Assembly (NCBI GenBank): GCA_009741485.1 | Contig: CM019214.1 | Span: 51,486,863-51,550,862 of the forward strand | Origin: Malurus cyaneus samueli | Lineage: Eukaryota; Chordata; Aves; Passeriformes; Maluridae | Reading direction: 5' to 3' | Length of the DNA stretch: 64,000 nucleotides | Shown: piece after piece, positions 11,420 through 24,527 of the stretch | Position numbering within the stretch: the stretch's first letter is position 1 | Layout: every line of letters starts with the position of its first letter | Notes under the pieces: model-generated | What the model was told of the DNA's origin: nothing | Database searches by the model: none | The model's input: only the letters and a program-made list of their open reading frames with translations | Position numbers and translations under genes: made by a program

Positions 11420-14400
11420 GTCAGTGATTCAGGCTTCACCTACCAGCTTACCTGAAGAGCCCATGGTGAAAAGAAGTATCTTGCCACTGGACTGCCCTTC
11501 TCCCTGGGCACTTCAGAGTGTGAGTTGGAGGAGGAGGAAGAGTCAAGGCCAGAGAAAACCCTACTCTACAGACCCATTGTCAGGGCATAAAGCTAAGAGG
11601 GAATCAGAAATGACAGACCAGCTTCCACAATTTTTGAGTCAGTGCATGTCTTAGATAAGACCCATCCCCAGTCTCCTTCCATTTCCTGAAAATTCCTAGC
11701 TGTACCAAACAGGTACCCTGAGGGAGCTGCTGCTCATACCGAGCTTGGCTGCTCTACTAGGGGAGACTAAGGCAGCCTCTATTTCTCCAGAGGAAAGAAG
11801 CACCATGAGAGGAAGCACAAGAAATGGCACATTCCCATGAAAAACTCAAGTGTGTCACAGCATCTTCTTTCCAGATGTGGAGAAATAAAATATGAATGCT
11901 TCACTTCTGACAGCAGCCCCACAAAGCTGGGAAGGCAGCAGGGGACAGCTGAATGTTCTCTCCTACCCCACCAAACAGACACTCAGCCAGGGCACAAGAA
12001 CGAACAAACAAAAGGAAGGGTAATATCCATAGTTACAGAGTTGTGAATGCAACATCTGGGGGTTTTCAGTGTAATTACTACATTCCATTTATTTGGATTT
12101 GTGAGACCAAAAAACACCTCTTTCAGAGGCTTTTACCTCATAGTTAAATATAGTGGTGAAGCAGTTAACATAGTTTTATGCATCACCGTGTTGGCACGGG
12201 GTTTTTATCTTTTATTGGCACCATTTCATCCCCAGAGACAATAGGAGATTGTTCTCGCTGTGTGTAAAAAGATCTTGTTCTGGCAAGTAGGGTTTTCCCA
12301 GTCAACAAGTTTAAGGGAGAAGCAGGCCCTGTTGGGACTGGCCTGCTGAGCAGCTCCTCACCGCAGCAATCCCTGCGCCATTCACTGCAGCTCACGGGGC
12401 TGCAGCTCAGAGCCCCTGCCTGCAGCCCAACAAGGGCAGCACGCAGCACCAAACCCACAGCCCTCTGCTCCATGGAGATGGAACAAAAGTCTAGACTGGT
12501 CTTCTCTAGGCATAAACTATACTGTAACTGCTAGAAACTATGTGGCGAGAAAAAAATATTTGTGCTTAGAAGCCATTTTCTTTATTAAAACCCACAAAAT
12601 CCATCTGAAAATAAAGGTGATGATTCCCTGCTTTGGATGCTTTCGTGTACCCCTAAAAAAGGTACAGGATTTTCTTTTTCACTCTTCCTGGTTGTACAAA
12701 TAGTGCAATATACAATTACAGCAGTCAGAGGCACTAGGGATAAGAAGGTATTTACATCAGAGATGTACATACGAGATTATGTGAGAATGGTGAAGTTTTA
12801 TCTCCATCTTTAAATAAATATTATGCTTCATCCACACCCAAAGTCTTGAAAGAAAGCTGTTTTAGTGTAAACAGTTAACTTCCTGGCCAATCATTCAATT
12901 TTTTGATGACTTACTGCTGAGAAATTCAGATTCTGTACTATAGACTATACCTTAGAAATTTTGATCAGTCAGATAACCCACCCCAAAATCACCCAGACAC
13001 TGCAGTTTATTTGCAGTCATACCACAACATTTGGCAGGCCTGGTATTTCAGTTGTTCTTATTTGCAGAGGCTATAAAGCGATTTAGCTGCTACCAGTTTT
13101 GACAGCAATTAGGAACACCGGCATGAGCGATGGCAGCCTCTGCTGTACATTTCACGAGCGCCCACAGCTCAACCCTTCTGCAAAACAAGCCTTGGATCTC
13201 AGATTACATTGGAAAATAAAGTCTCTAGCAGTTAGAGCTGCCGTCAGCTTTCAAAATGTTTACTGAGCGCAAAGCAGTGCAGAAGTGATTACAAACCCAA
13301 CCAAAGCCCCGGGCTCTGCGGCGATAGGAACCGCCCAGAAGGTCAGAGCTGAACTGAGATCCTACAGCCACGAGTGTTTTCCAGATGAACTGAAATTCAT
13401 CATCTTGCAGCAGACAGAAAATGAAAAGCTATCTCCTTGCCCTGCAGGGATCAACCTGCAGCTGCATTTCCCTCTCTGCCTCTTCTCTGCAAGGCCCAGC
13501 AAGCAATAGATGTGTCAATAAATTCCTTGGGTTTTTTCATTTTACTTATAGCCTTGGAAGTAAACCATTGAAAAAAATTAAAAGGCATTTCTTCCAAAGC
13601 TAAATGGGACTTGAAGAGCAGTGTCCTCAATGACATTAAAATAAACCAAGCTGTTTTGGGGCAAATGAAAATCTCAAGCAGCTGCATTTCAGCATCTTCT
13701 GCAAAATGAAGGCAGTAGCACTTTTATTCAACAGCTTGCATGCTGGATTTGGGAGATACTGGTTCAGGATGTGGAATCCTCAGCAGTCATCTCATGGGAG
13801 AGGATCCTGCCTGCCCTGACAAAGCAGCTCTGTTCTGCCAAGCTCTGCTCCTGGAGCTGTTCCACTCCTTTGTATAAAGTAATTACTTAAATATACATTG
13901 AACAAAGGCAGAGGGAAATTACTTTAAGGCCTATCAGTTAGGGCACTCTGCTGGGAGGCAAAGCAAACCAGTAAATAATTCATTAATGTTGTTGCTATTT
14001 CGGAGACCTAATAAATTTTTATCCTGTAAAAGAAAAGTTATCATAAGGGACTGGGAAAATAGCCCCTAGACACCTTGTCACTTGGGAGTGCTGTTTTGGG
14101 GTGGGATAATTGTCATGTTTCAAATGGATAAGGATTTAAAAAAAAACCCCTGCAGGTAAAATGAGAATTGCGGCCTCCCCTGGCAGGTGTTTTAATGACA
14201 GAATTTTTGGACAAAATGGGAACTAGAGATTGTTTCAGAGCCTTGAAAAGGCTCACATCTTAAAAGAAAGGAATTGCAACTGAGGCTTTTAAGAACTCAA
14301 GTCAGACCACATCTTTAATAAATTAAATAAACATGGGGTTGAACTGCAGAGTTTTTGAACTAATTGTTTTAAACACATCCTCCCTGCTTTATTTGGAGGC

Positions 14401-17400
14401 TCTGGACTCTGGGCAGGATACCTCCATTCCCATCAATGTCTGTTACAGCTCCTTTGCTTCCTGGATCTTCCACAGCCTAGGAAGAGCTGGAGACAGAAAG
14501 CCTGAGAGCAACTCAGACACCACAAAAAATTAATAATAAGCTCCTACATTTCCTGATATACCACAGAGGAAGAAGACCAAGATGCTCCACAGTGCCACAT
14601 CACAGTCCCCAAGTCTTGCTGAAGCAGGAACTGGGAAATGCAGCTTGATGAATCAAGTGTCAACAGGAGTAATGACCACATCTGTCACTCTGGAATTTTA
14701 TGCCCACAACATTTCCAGCTTCAAAGCACAGCAAAGCAAAAGGAGGGATGGCTGGCTCCAAAGGTGAGCTGATGCCACACAACGCACATTGTTGGAGGAT
14801 TTAGACACTGCTGCTGCAGAACATGGTGACAGTGTCCTGAGGAGAGCTCCTTGTCCCATCTCTTTCCTGACCACGGAGAAGTCTCTGACTTCCAGAGCCT
14901 GAAAACTTTGCCATCTGTTTTCACTTGAGAAACGTTCTCATTTTATCTTTGCTATTTGTACTAAATAGTTTTTAAACAGGAGAGGCTTAACAGGCAGGCT
15001 GTGCAACAGTGTATGATACAGTTAATTTCTCTCACCATCTAATGTTAACAACATATGGAGACTGCCCTGAGCTGCCAAGGACATAAATCTATCCTTGCCT
15101 CCTGGTTTGTTCACTGAATCTCATTTTTTATTACTGCACATTCCTCCACAAGACTTCAACAAAACACCTGGTGGGGACCTTCCAGAGGAAAGAATTTCAC
15201 TCTTCTCCAAGAAAAGACTCCTCTTCATCCCACCCCAGAAAGCAGCCCACGTCCCATCTGTCTCCATTCCCCCAAATCCAGATTCCCCTTTCCATTGATA
15301 AAGCACAAACCATTAAAAAAAAGGGATTCATGTTTACAGCACTATATAAACATCTACAATGTTTCTTTAATGCTGTTTGACTTGTGGGTGACTTCAGAGC
15401 TCCTGATGGCATGGGGCACTGGTATCAGCTGGAGCAAAACCAGTGGCAGGTAGGTATTGTGCCAGCTTCCTCACCATTCTGCCAGCTGACCTCACTCCTG
15501 ACACGCCAGTGGGCTGCTGCTCCCTTCCCAGGCCAAACTATGCAGTGGTTTTGAGACACATGCAAATAAACTATCCAACTGAATAAACCAATGTTTGAAT
15601 CCAAGCTCCAGGATGAAGATATTTGCACAAACCTTCAACTCTGTCACAACCAAATTTGGGTATTTCAAGGACATTGGATATCACTCTTGTAGCTTTTATT
15701 ACTTAGTGTAGGGAAATAGCAGGTGAAATATTGGGATGCAAAATGCAATGACAAGTTTCCACAGAACTGCAAATAGGCCTACGGAGTAGCTCACTGGAAA
15801 ACGAGGGGAAAACGGAGCAACACTGCACAACACTTGCAGAAATGGCCATTTTTCTTTCACTTTCCAAGTACAGCTTCAAGACAAACATGCATGGTTTTGT
15901 CCTTCTCCTTGCATACAGAATTAAACCATGCATTCTTAGTTACATGGACAGGAAAGATGGGCTCTGCTTGCATCAGCTTGTGCATCTGGTCTCTTGCAAA
16001 GCCTGTATGTGAACAGTGAAATGGAACCAAATCTAAGGTGTGAGACCCACATCTGCCTCAGGTGAAAACAGATGTTAATTGATGCCTGCTTATCCTCCTC
16101 TTTATGTATGCTGTCTCTTTATAACATATGTAATGTACATATTTCATCTTCACTGCAGCAGTATGAATATCTTTCAAGCCTGTCAGAGATGGAGGACTAA
16201 GATGTCATCAGTACAGCCTATGAACTCTTCCCTGTTAAAGTTAAATATTTTAAGTTAACTAGTGGCATTTTCTTTAAAAGACCTTTGTGGAACAAATCTG
16301 ACCAAAGTTGCCTGTGGAAGTTAACTCAGCACTATTTTCATTAAAAGTACTTGGCCCCATAATCTTGAGCAATAATTTTCTTTTTCAGTATTTATTGGAA
16401 TATCAGATGGTGAACTGGATTATTCATTATAAACTTCTGCCATATTGTCCTGCATACTATGAACTCATCTGGATTTCAAAGAATGTGTAGTGTTATATCC
16501 TCACTCTTTCAATCACTTTTAGGGATTATTTTGATCTGGGTTTGGGGCTTCCCCCCCAATTCCAGATCTTAATCCCATTTTCAGGAAGACATTACACCTA
16601 AAGAATATCAGCATGCAAAAGGTATTATTCTGAGGAACTGTATTTTCTTTTTATGGAGAAATTAATCCAGAGCTTGTGTTTTGAAAAAAAACCCAAACCT
16701 GAGAGCCACAGGTAGAGGAGGAGGAAGCAGGGCAAGGGATCTCTCCTTGCAAAGCATGACACACCAGACCCCATGGCTTTTTCAGCCCATGACTTTTTCA
16801 GCGCTCGGACGCGCTGCACCTTTCACAAGCAGCGAAAGAAAGGACACTGTATGGTGCAAAGGCAATTTTATCGCTATGTCAACAACAATGTGAGCCCCAG
16901 CATTCAGCAAGAGATGTTTGCATTGGACCTGAGAAGTTTCTCATCAGCCGGGGCAGACAGCACACGCCACCAGTTTCACCACAGGGCCCCTGTTTGTTCT
17001 GGTGTCGATACAGCAAGGTGCACAAACGCCGTGCCCAGCCACTGTATTTCTCAGCTGGTGAGTTCAGGTCAAGCTCTCTCTGCCTCAGGCCCCATGGGGA
17101 GGGGACAGGGAGGAGGGGGTGGCTGTGGGGCAGAGAGCACGAGGAGCTGCCTCCCATCCACACTGTTTGCCAATGTGGGAAGGAGTCTCATGAATAGGTC
17201 ACTCATTAAAACTTTATATAGCTGAATTCAGGAAGTCTCATCTCACTAGAACAATGGCACAAGGAAAATAAAACAACAGAACAGGTTTTTACTGAACCTT
17301 CTGGGTGGGCACAACCACCAGGGATGAAGACAAAGCTCAGGTGAAGTGTTCCGTTCTAGATACCCATCCAGCCCCTCAGAAAACAACTGGTTACCCTTAT

Positions 17401-20179
17401 GCTTGTGCCAACAGCTCTGCCATCCTTTCCGTACCTCATTACAGAAAATCAAAGGAAAAACACAACTAAAATATTAAACAAGTCACATTTTCTATGTGTG
17501 TTCTTTAACCAAAAACATTGAGATTCAAAAAAATCAGATGAAATCTCAGTCCTACAAACAAAAACTTTTCTTCTAAACTCCCCCACTCCTCAAGAGAAGG
17601 GGAACCACTTAGAAATGCAAAGCGAAGATTATGTGCTAACATTGGCAGGATTTGATGCCTTACAGCTTGTGAAACTTCCCAAAGTGTGGTCTCTGTCTGG
17701 AAAGGGCGAGTGTGTTCGGTAATACACCTTCCTTTCAGAGTTGTTTGGACCTGAGGATATTTTCAGAGCTCTCGAAACTTCCTTCCTTTGTATGGAAACT
17801 GGCCTGCCAGATGATGGGATGTGGAGAGGAGGTGAGAGCAGGCAGGCACTCCTATGGCACACAGAATGAAAATTAAATATTAACGTACACCTTCTGCTAC
17901 CTGCCTGGAAGTCACAGAGTCACAGCATTTTAACTTGTATGTGGTGGGGAGGGCAAGTTTGAGCTTACAAGTGTTAAATTCTCCCACTGCCCATTTTGGA
18001 GCACTTCTCATTCCATGTAACAGATTAAAACATTCAGGCTTAACATTCCAATTCACAAGAAAACCTTGCTTATTTTGGAGCAACTGAATCAGTTTTCCAG
18101 AGCTGAGAGAATGTGTCTCCACTATTTCTTAAACAATATGGAGCCTTTTCTCAGGCTTTAGCTGATTGAGCTGGCAGTGAAGCAAATTTGTGGTGTCACG
18201 CGAATTTTAAGGTTTTAAGGTTATGCCCACATTGCTCAGTGAAGGAGCTGTGGATTGAAAGCAAATACTGGAGCCTCAATCTTCTGCACTGAGGAGCTGT
18301 TAGGTCATTCTCTGGTTCTATTTTGGACTGCTCTAAGTTCTCTCCCCATTGACTGGACTTTGAGGTCGTTCAGGCATGAAATTATTCTAGACGAGGTTCC
18401 CAACAGGCAGCACGACTAAGACTGCACTTTGCAGTGCAAGAGACCCTTTGACTCTCTTCTACTGAGTTCTCCAAACAATATCTCAGAACTCCTGGGACAA
18501 TTGAGCTTTATACATATATGCAGCATGGATGCTGCAACTCTTCTGGATCTGCACAAATGCAAGCTGTTCTGCACCACTGGCATGGGTATCAAGGACCCTT
18601 TTCTGCAGCTACACTGCAGGCTGGTACCCCAGGCTGCCTCTGGAAATGAGCTCAATTCATGTCAGTGCAAGTCCCTAAGCCCCATCTGGAAAGTGCTGCC
18701 TAGCTGATGAGCAGCATCCTGCAGCACAATTGCTCTTTGTGCCAAGTGTCCAAGTAAGATTCAGAACTGCGAGACCTCTCACTGTTACAGAGGAATGGAG
18801 CTGTAGGCCTTGGACCACTTGGGCGACCCTTCAAAATCTCAAAACTACTCAAGCAGCAATTAATTCCAAAATAACATCTGTAAAGACTGTTCATAAACTA
18901 AGTAAATGAGCTGGGAACATGACAAATTTTGCTGCTTGGCACCCTTAACACATCTTGCCAGTTCTATCATGAAAACACACAGACCCCACAAGCCACACTC
19001 AAAAGGAGACTGCCCATAGAAACTGATTTCTTCAGTCTTTATAAAGAACTCAGCCACTTTAATCCAAACAAATACCAAAATACTGGGGAAAAGAGTCCCA
19101 CAGCTCAATGGTATGTTTTGTGAAAAAAATTTTGACATCTGCATACTTGCTCCATTATGTCCCGACAATTCTTGGATCAGAAGGGAGCAAACAGCTGATC
19201 CTTATTTGCTTATGAAACAAAGTCTGTAGGAAAACAGGATTTCACAAAGCCCAAACCATTCCATTTGAAACACCACAGACTGAAGTCTATTGCCAAATAG
19301 AAGGCAGGATCCGGGAGGAACCCAGGGGACTGGCAAGTCTGGAAGTTGTGGTATCCTCAGCCACAGGACAGATGTTCCCGAAGGGCAGGAACACTGGTAA
19401 CTGTGGAAAATTGCACAACTGAATTTCACAGAAAGAAAAGCGATTTTCCAATAAATGAGGAACACTTCAGCAAGCTCCAATGAGACAAAAAGCTATTGTT
19501 TTCTTAGAACATGCAAGGCATTTTATTTGAAAGGTACTGAAAGGTGCAGTTTGCAGTCCCAACATTTTAAATGCTGATTCTATTGATTCCATTTTGGACT
19601 ATGGTTTTGCACAAAAAAAAGAATCATTTGAAATTGCATTTCTTGATCTTGTGACAGAGTAATCCCTAGCTTAGACTAAATGGCAAATGCATGCAAACTT
19701 TTAAGCAAATGAAATTAGATTGCACGAGTCTTGTGGCAGCACCTACACCTACTGTTAGTGTGAAACAAGAATCATGGGAGAGCATCCATGTATTGAGGAA
19801 GAGGTCTCATGAGGGAGATAATTTCAGGAACAATTAAGAATTGTCACAGCATTCAGTGCCCTGAGTGCTTACAATGCTTAAGCAAGCTGGCAGGAAATAG
19901 TGGAAGACCCACAATCCTTTCTCAGTGTTGGAAACATGAGCAATTCATTAGAGTTTGGACACTCTTTCCCTCCAAATGCCTTCTGCGGTTTGTCACTTGA
20001 CAGCAGAGCAGTTTTCAGGGCTCCTCAGTAACTCAGAGAGATGTGGAGCTGAGGTACTGTGGAAGGAGGCACTGAGCACATCCCTCATCAAGACTTGGTC
20101 AGTGATGACAACAAACGAGGCTAATCAAGCACCACGACAAGTCACCCACGGTGCATGGAAAATTGTTGTGCTCTGGGGT
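11420..20179. other. Intergenic DNA, GC-richer block
   Basis: No gene is supported. The block has several GC-richer patches (about 12.33-12.47, 13.10-13.34 and 16.99-17.15 kb) with retained CpGs, and a G-quadruplex-prone run. The 150-codon plus-strand ORF at 16773-17225 is not flanked by coding-like sequence and matches no family I know. Confidence 0.65.
17096..17130 (+). other. G-quadruplex-prone G-rich stretch
   Basis: The plus strand shows GGGGAGGGGACAGGG then AGGAGGGGGTGG and CTGTGGGG, at least four G-runs of three or more with short loops. It is intergenic, in one of the GC-richest patches of the window. Confidence 0.7.
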
Positions 20180-20300
20180 TTTTAAGATCCATCTGACAAA
20201 GTCTTAAGCAATGCGGTCTGAATTCAGCACCAGCCCTGCTTTGAACAGGGGATCACTCCAGATTACCTCCTGTGGTCACTTCCAACTTGAATGACTGCTT
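20180..20300 (+). mobile_element. CR1 LINE 3' fragment, old
   Basis: The sequence CCCTGCTTTGAACAGGGG, then GATTACCTCCTGTGGTCACT and TCCAACTTGAATGACTG follows the classic CR1 3' end in the sense direction. The divergence and the missing terminal octamer repeats indicate an old copy. The boundaries are approximate. Confidence 0.65.
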
Positions 20301-21584
20301 GTGCAGTGAGTGAGGAACTACTGGCCCAAAGGAAAGCAAGCAAAAAGCTGCTCAACCCTGTAACCTAAATATAGCACTCAGACAGGAGCTGTGATTCTTG
20401 GGAAAGGTGACTCTTATTTATGCTAGATGTAGAAATAATCCTGAAAGTAGGAATTCAGGACAACCTGTTGTACAACCAAGAAATGCACTGAAATCTGGCT
20501 TCAAAAAGGAACTTAAATGTAACATTCATCCATCTGATACTCATTTCTTACTATCATTAAAAAAGAACTGGTTAATATGGATACTCCAGATGTGCTGAAG
20601 AGTGTGATGCTGATGCCCAGCCAGCTGCAAAGGCAAGTGTTTCAACCTCACCAAATCTGTTTTACCCACATTACAACCAGCCATATCACACCTGATTGGC
20701 TCCATATCTAAATTTCTGCACCATGATTCCCAGTAGTCCTGATGACACTTGTCACAGTCTAGGAAACCAAAGATGGCTGTGGATGCAGTTAGCCCAGGTG
20801 CAAAGGACTTACTAGTTCAGGATCAGTGACATTGGGTATTGGGGTAATTTTCCAAAATCAAACCTAAATCCAAGCTCTTAGCTCCTAGTATGGTTGCTGT
20901 GACTAAACTGATCCAAGCACAGACTCGGGCACCAAACAAGACCAGTGCAGGTGTCAGTCCATGAGATTCACCATGCAGATAGGCTGCCCCTGGATGTTAG
21001 TTAACAGTATGATATCTATCATTTCAAGTGCAAAACAACTCTGTACTCATTAGGAGTACAAATAATACTGGATTGAATTCTATGCAATTCACAAGCCCCA
21101 AATCTGGATTAAATCACACACATGAGCTGTTTAATCACTTTTATAACACAGATGCTCTATAATTAGAAGCTCCAAAAAATACAAGGAGTGGGACTGAGCT
21201 GAACACTTGCACAAGCATTAACACAGGCATCAAAAAAAGAGTGAGAAAGAATCCAAGGAAATAAATATGCAAAAATCACTATTACCACTACAATAAATAG
21301 CTTGGGGCTGAAACAATCTGCTGAAACTTCTAAAGCAAAACAAAAGCAAACTTCAGTAGACTTTTTAGTTTAAAAAACCCCCACACACCATCTTTTCTCT
21401 TGAGAACTTCAATGTATACCATCCATACATAAAATACAGTAGGTCACTTTATAGATAGAGACCACAGACAGAGATCAAATTCTATGTATAATACTTATAT
21501 AGCCCAAATTCCATGAGCAAGTCTTTACAAAAGCCACAGGGAAATAACAAGAAACATCAAAAATGCTGTGATAGCATTTGCAAA
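20301..21584. other. Intergenic DNA between CR1 fragments
   Basis: Unique-looking AT-rich sequence without exon signals or repeats that I can identify. Confidence 0.6.
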
Positions 21585-22288
21585 ATTTGTAAGAAACCTT
21601 TAAAGGTCACCTAGTCCAACCATCTGCAACAAGAAGGAACATCCTCCAACCTGGCCTTGAACATTTCAATATACGAGGCATCTACCACCTCTCCAGACAA
21701 CCTTTCCAACGTTTTGTCATTCTCATAATAAAAAAAGTTCTTTCTTAGATCTAGTCTAAATCTAATCTCTTTCAATTTGCAGTCATTACCCCTTGTCCTA
21801 TCACAACAGACCTTGCTAAAATATTTATACCTCATCTTTCCTGTCAGCCCCCTTCAGGGACTGAAAGCCACTATAAGGGCTCCCCAGACCCTTCTCTTCT
21901 CCACGCTGAATAACCCAAACTCTCCCAGCTTTTCCTCAAAGGAGAGGTGCTCCATCCCTCTAATCATGCTGGTGTCTCTCCTCTGGACTCAATCCAGCAG
22001 ATCCATGTCCTTCCTGTGCCTGGCCCCCAGAGCTGGATGCAGTGTTCCAGGTGGGGTCTCAGCAGAGCAGAGCAGAGGGGCACAATCCCCTCCCTCCCCT
22101 GCTGCCCACGCTGCTTTGGATGCAGCCCAGGACACGTTTGGCTCTCTGGGCTGTGAGTGCTCATTGCTGGGTCATGTCCAGCCTCTCACCCACCAGAACC
22201 CCCAAGTCCTTCTCATAAGAGCTGCTCATCCTCCAGCTTGTGCTGATACCAGGGCTTGACCTCACCCACATGCAGGACCTTGCACAGT
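21585..22288 (-). mobile_element. CR1 LINE, 5'-truncated copy
   Basis: Read on the minus strand this is a CR1 3' region. It carries the end of the reverse-transcriptase ORF (LLRPHLEHCIQLWGP is the CR1 'LVRPHLEYCVQFW' region) followed by the 3' segment ending ACTAGGTGACCTTTAAAGG. The terminal octamer repeat is not preserved. The reading frame is interrupted, so the copy is dead. A 213-bp internal block (22002-22214) is almost identical to the CR1 at 59.4 kb, while both flanks differ more. The 160-codon plus-strand ORF here is antisense to the element and not a gene. Confidence 0.92.
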
Positions 22289-24237
22289 TATTTAACGTTT
22301 TGAAAGCAAAAAGCAAATAAAAGCAAGCAATATATTAAATATCTTGCATCACATATACTTGTCAGATTTAACATCTATACCCAGCCTTAAGAATTGTACT
22401 GGCTTCATGACACCCCACTGAAGAGTGTGATCATGGAAGTAAAAAGAAAATCCCGCCAACACTTTATCCAAGACACTTCTTAGAAAAGAGCAAGTGCACA
22501 CAATTTCAAGTTAATTATTATCATAAAACAGATACTTTCCTCAACTTACCACATCATTAGTTTTCTTTGTAGGGAATTTTTATATCCTGGCTTATATGTG
22601 TGCTCACTCTGGGAAGACTCCAAACACAAATACTCCAAATTCAACTGGAAGGGCATAACTGGAAGGACATTTTCTTCTGCTGAGTTTTTATTAAGATCAA
22701 TGATGTGCAAGGCAAGATATTGCAGAACTGAAGTTACTTTTCCACAACCAGCAGTGGTGAAAAACAAAAAAGCTGACAGACCTATTTACTTATTTGGGGG
22801 AGTGAACAACACAATGGCTTTTGCTTTGTTTCATGTCTTGAGTATGAAACTTCCTTGAGTATCAACTTCCTTGATCAATTTGATTCTTAAATTCTTGATA
22901 TTAATTACTCTTGAAACTTTCAGATTCACACCTCAAAGCTGCTCAACCCTCTAAGAACAAACCAATGAAGTGACTCAGCCTCTGAGAACTGTAGTATTCA
23001 CCATTTAGATGTGTTCACCGTCCATTCATATTAGATGTGAAAATCAAAGTTAGAAGCATGTAAAATGACACTGCAACATAAAGAATTTAACATGGTATTT
23101 AAAATTTTTCACTCACTGAAAAATGTATTATATTAGACACGTTTAGTAAGAAGTATCATTGTTCTGGTCTGTTTCCCCAACAGCTGTTGCTGTTACTAAA
23201 AAGCTAACATTTTTAGTAAGCAGCAACTTCACTTTAGAAAGTACACGTTTTATTACTGGAATGATAATTCCTAAGCAGCCCGTCACAAATCCTACTGACC
23301 CTTCACACCAGATAGCTGTAGAGAGGTCCTGCCCAAGGTCAGGAATAAGTATTTATGAATGCATCACATCCGCCTCTAAGATTTTAAAAAGCATACAAGG
23401 AGGGAACACACATTTTTCAACGCTAAACTTGTGTAGGCACCACACCAAGCAAAAGGCTAGGAAAGGTGCCCAGCATCATGAGATTTGTGACAAAATACAA
23501 AGTAGGAAGTACTGATTCCTTCATTAATGTAAATTTCAGTGTTGAAGGAGCTGAATCCATGACATTTCCAGAGCACGATGTGCAGCAGCACTCATCATCA
23601 TTATGCAGGAGGAATCAGGCAGAGACCTGAGCCCAGTCATATGTAACCTGCTGAGTCCAACATGTGATGTCAGCTTTCAGTCAGAATTTAGGAACATGCA
23701 ACTTCTGAATGTGTAAACTTAGTTTTATAACTACAGGATTATGCTATCGGTTCTTCTTGCATTTAACATATGGGACATTGCTACCAAAAAACCAACAAAG
23801 CCAAAAAAACAAAAAACAAAAAAACAAAACAAAACAAAAAACCAAAAAACAAAAAACTTTGACTTCTCAGGGGAAAAACAGCAATCCAAAGTACAGTAAC
23901 ACTACAACTGACAGACAATAACTATTTGCAACAGAAATTCTTTTTCTTGCTTAACCACAGCATCATACTGTTTTCAAAGTAGCAGTTTTTGAGTTGGGAT
24001 CTGATTTACATTTCAGGTAGAAACATCTGATCAATTTAATCTCTGGAAATTATTCCCATTGTTCCGCACACAGAGAAATGAACCAATAGCGCTGTATTCA
24101 GAAGTTCCTTGTTTCTAGAGGTAAATTTGATCCATCACAAACCCTCTAAGATAAAAATCTCTATCAAAACTTTCTGTAAAAATTGCAAGAGAACATGTCA
24201 AATTAATTAATTATAAGTCAAATAATCAAAGAAGAAT
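22289..24237. other. Intergenic DNA between CR1 copies
   Basis: Apart from the A/C-rich simple repeat at 23.79-23.86 kb I see nothing in it. The 118-codon ORF at 23159-23515 has no recognisable domain. Confidence 0.6.
23785..23858. repeat. (CAAAA)n / A-C-rich simple repeat
   Basis: A long nearly A/C-only tract with repeated CAAAAAA and CAAAA units. It is intergenic simple sequence. Confidence 0.9.
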
Positions 24238-24527
24238 TATAGAATCATATATGTTTAGGGTTGGAAGAGACCTTAAAGATCATTTAGTTACAACCCTCCT
24301 GACATGGACAGGGACAGCTTCCACTAGACCAGGTTGCTCAAAACCCCATCCACCCTGGCTTTGAACACTTCCAGGGAACACCCACAGTTTCTCTGGGCAT
24401 TCCAGTGCCTCGCCACCCTCACAGTGAAGAATTTCTTCCTAATGCCTAACTGAAACCTGCTCTCTTTCAGTATGAAGCCATTATCCCCACATCTCTCATA
24501 AAAAATACCCATCCAGCTCTCCTGTAG
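24238..24527 (-). mobile_element. CR1 LINE 3' fragment
   Basis: The plus strand starts ATAGAATCATATATGTTTAG, the reverse complement of the CR1 terminal repeat. It continues with GGGTTGGAAGAGACCTTAAA, CAGGGACAGCTTCCACTAGA and TTCTTCCTAATGCCTAACTG, all CR1 3' region. It is severely 5'-truncated (about 290 bp) and stops abruptly after CTCCTGTAGGG. Confidence 0.93.

Noticed and set aside
12183..12473. 96-codon minus-strand ORF with a GC-rich Ala/Leu/Cys start
   Set aside because: No known family and no splice or promoter context. It reflects local GC content.
16773..17225. 150-codon plus-strand ORF in a GC-rich intergenic patch
   Set aside because: No domain, no homologous family recognised, low-complexity Gly-rich end, and overlapping long ORFs on the opposite strand. 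Higher GC simply lowers the stop-codon frequency.
21777..22259. 160-codon plus-strand ORF, with a 158-codon counterpart at 59368-59844
   Set aside because: Both are antisense translations of CR1 copies. They resemble each other because the repeat DNA is shared, not because of a gene family.
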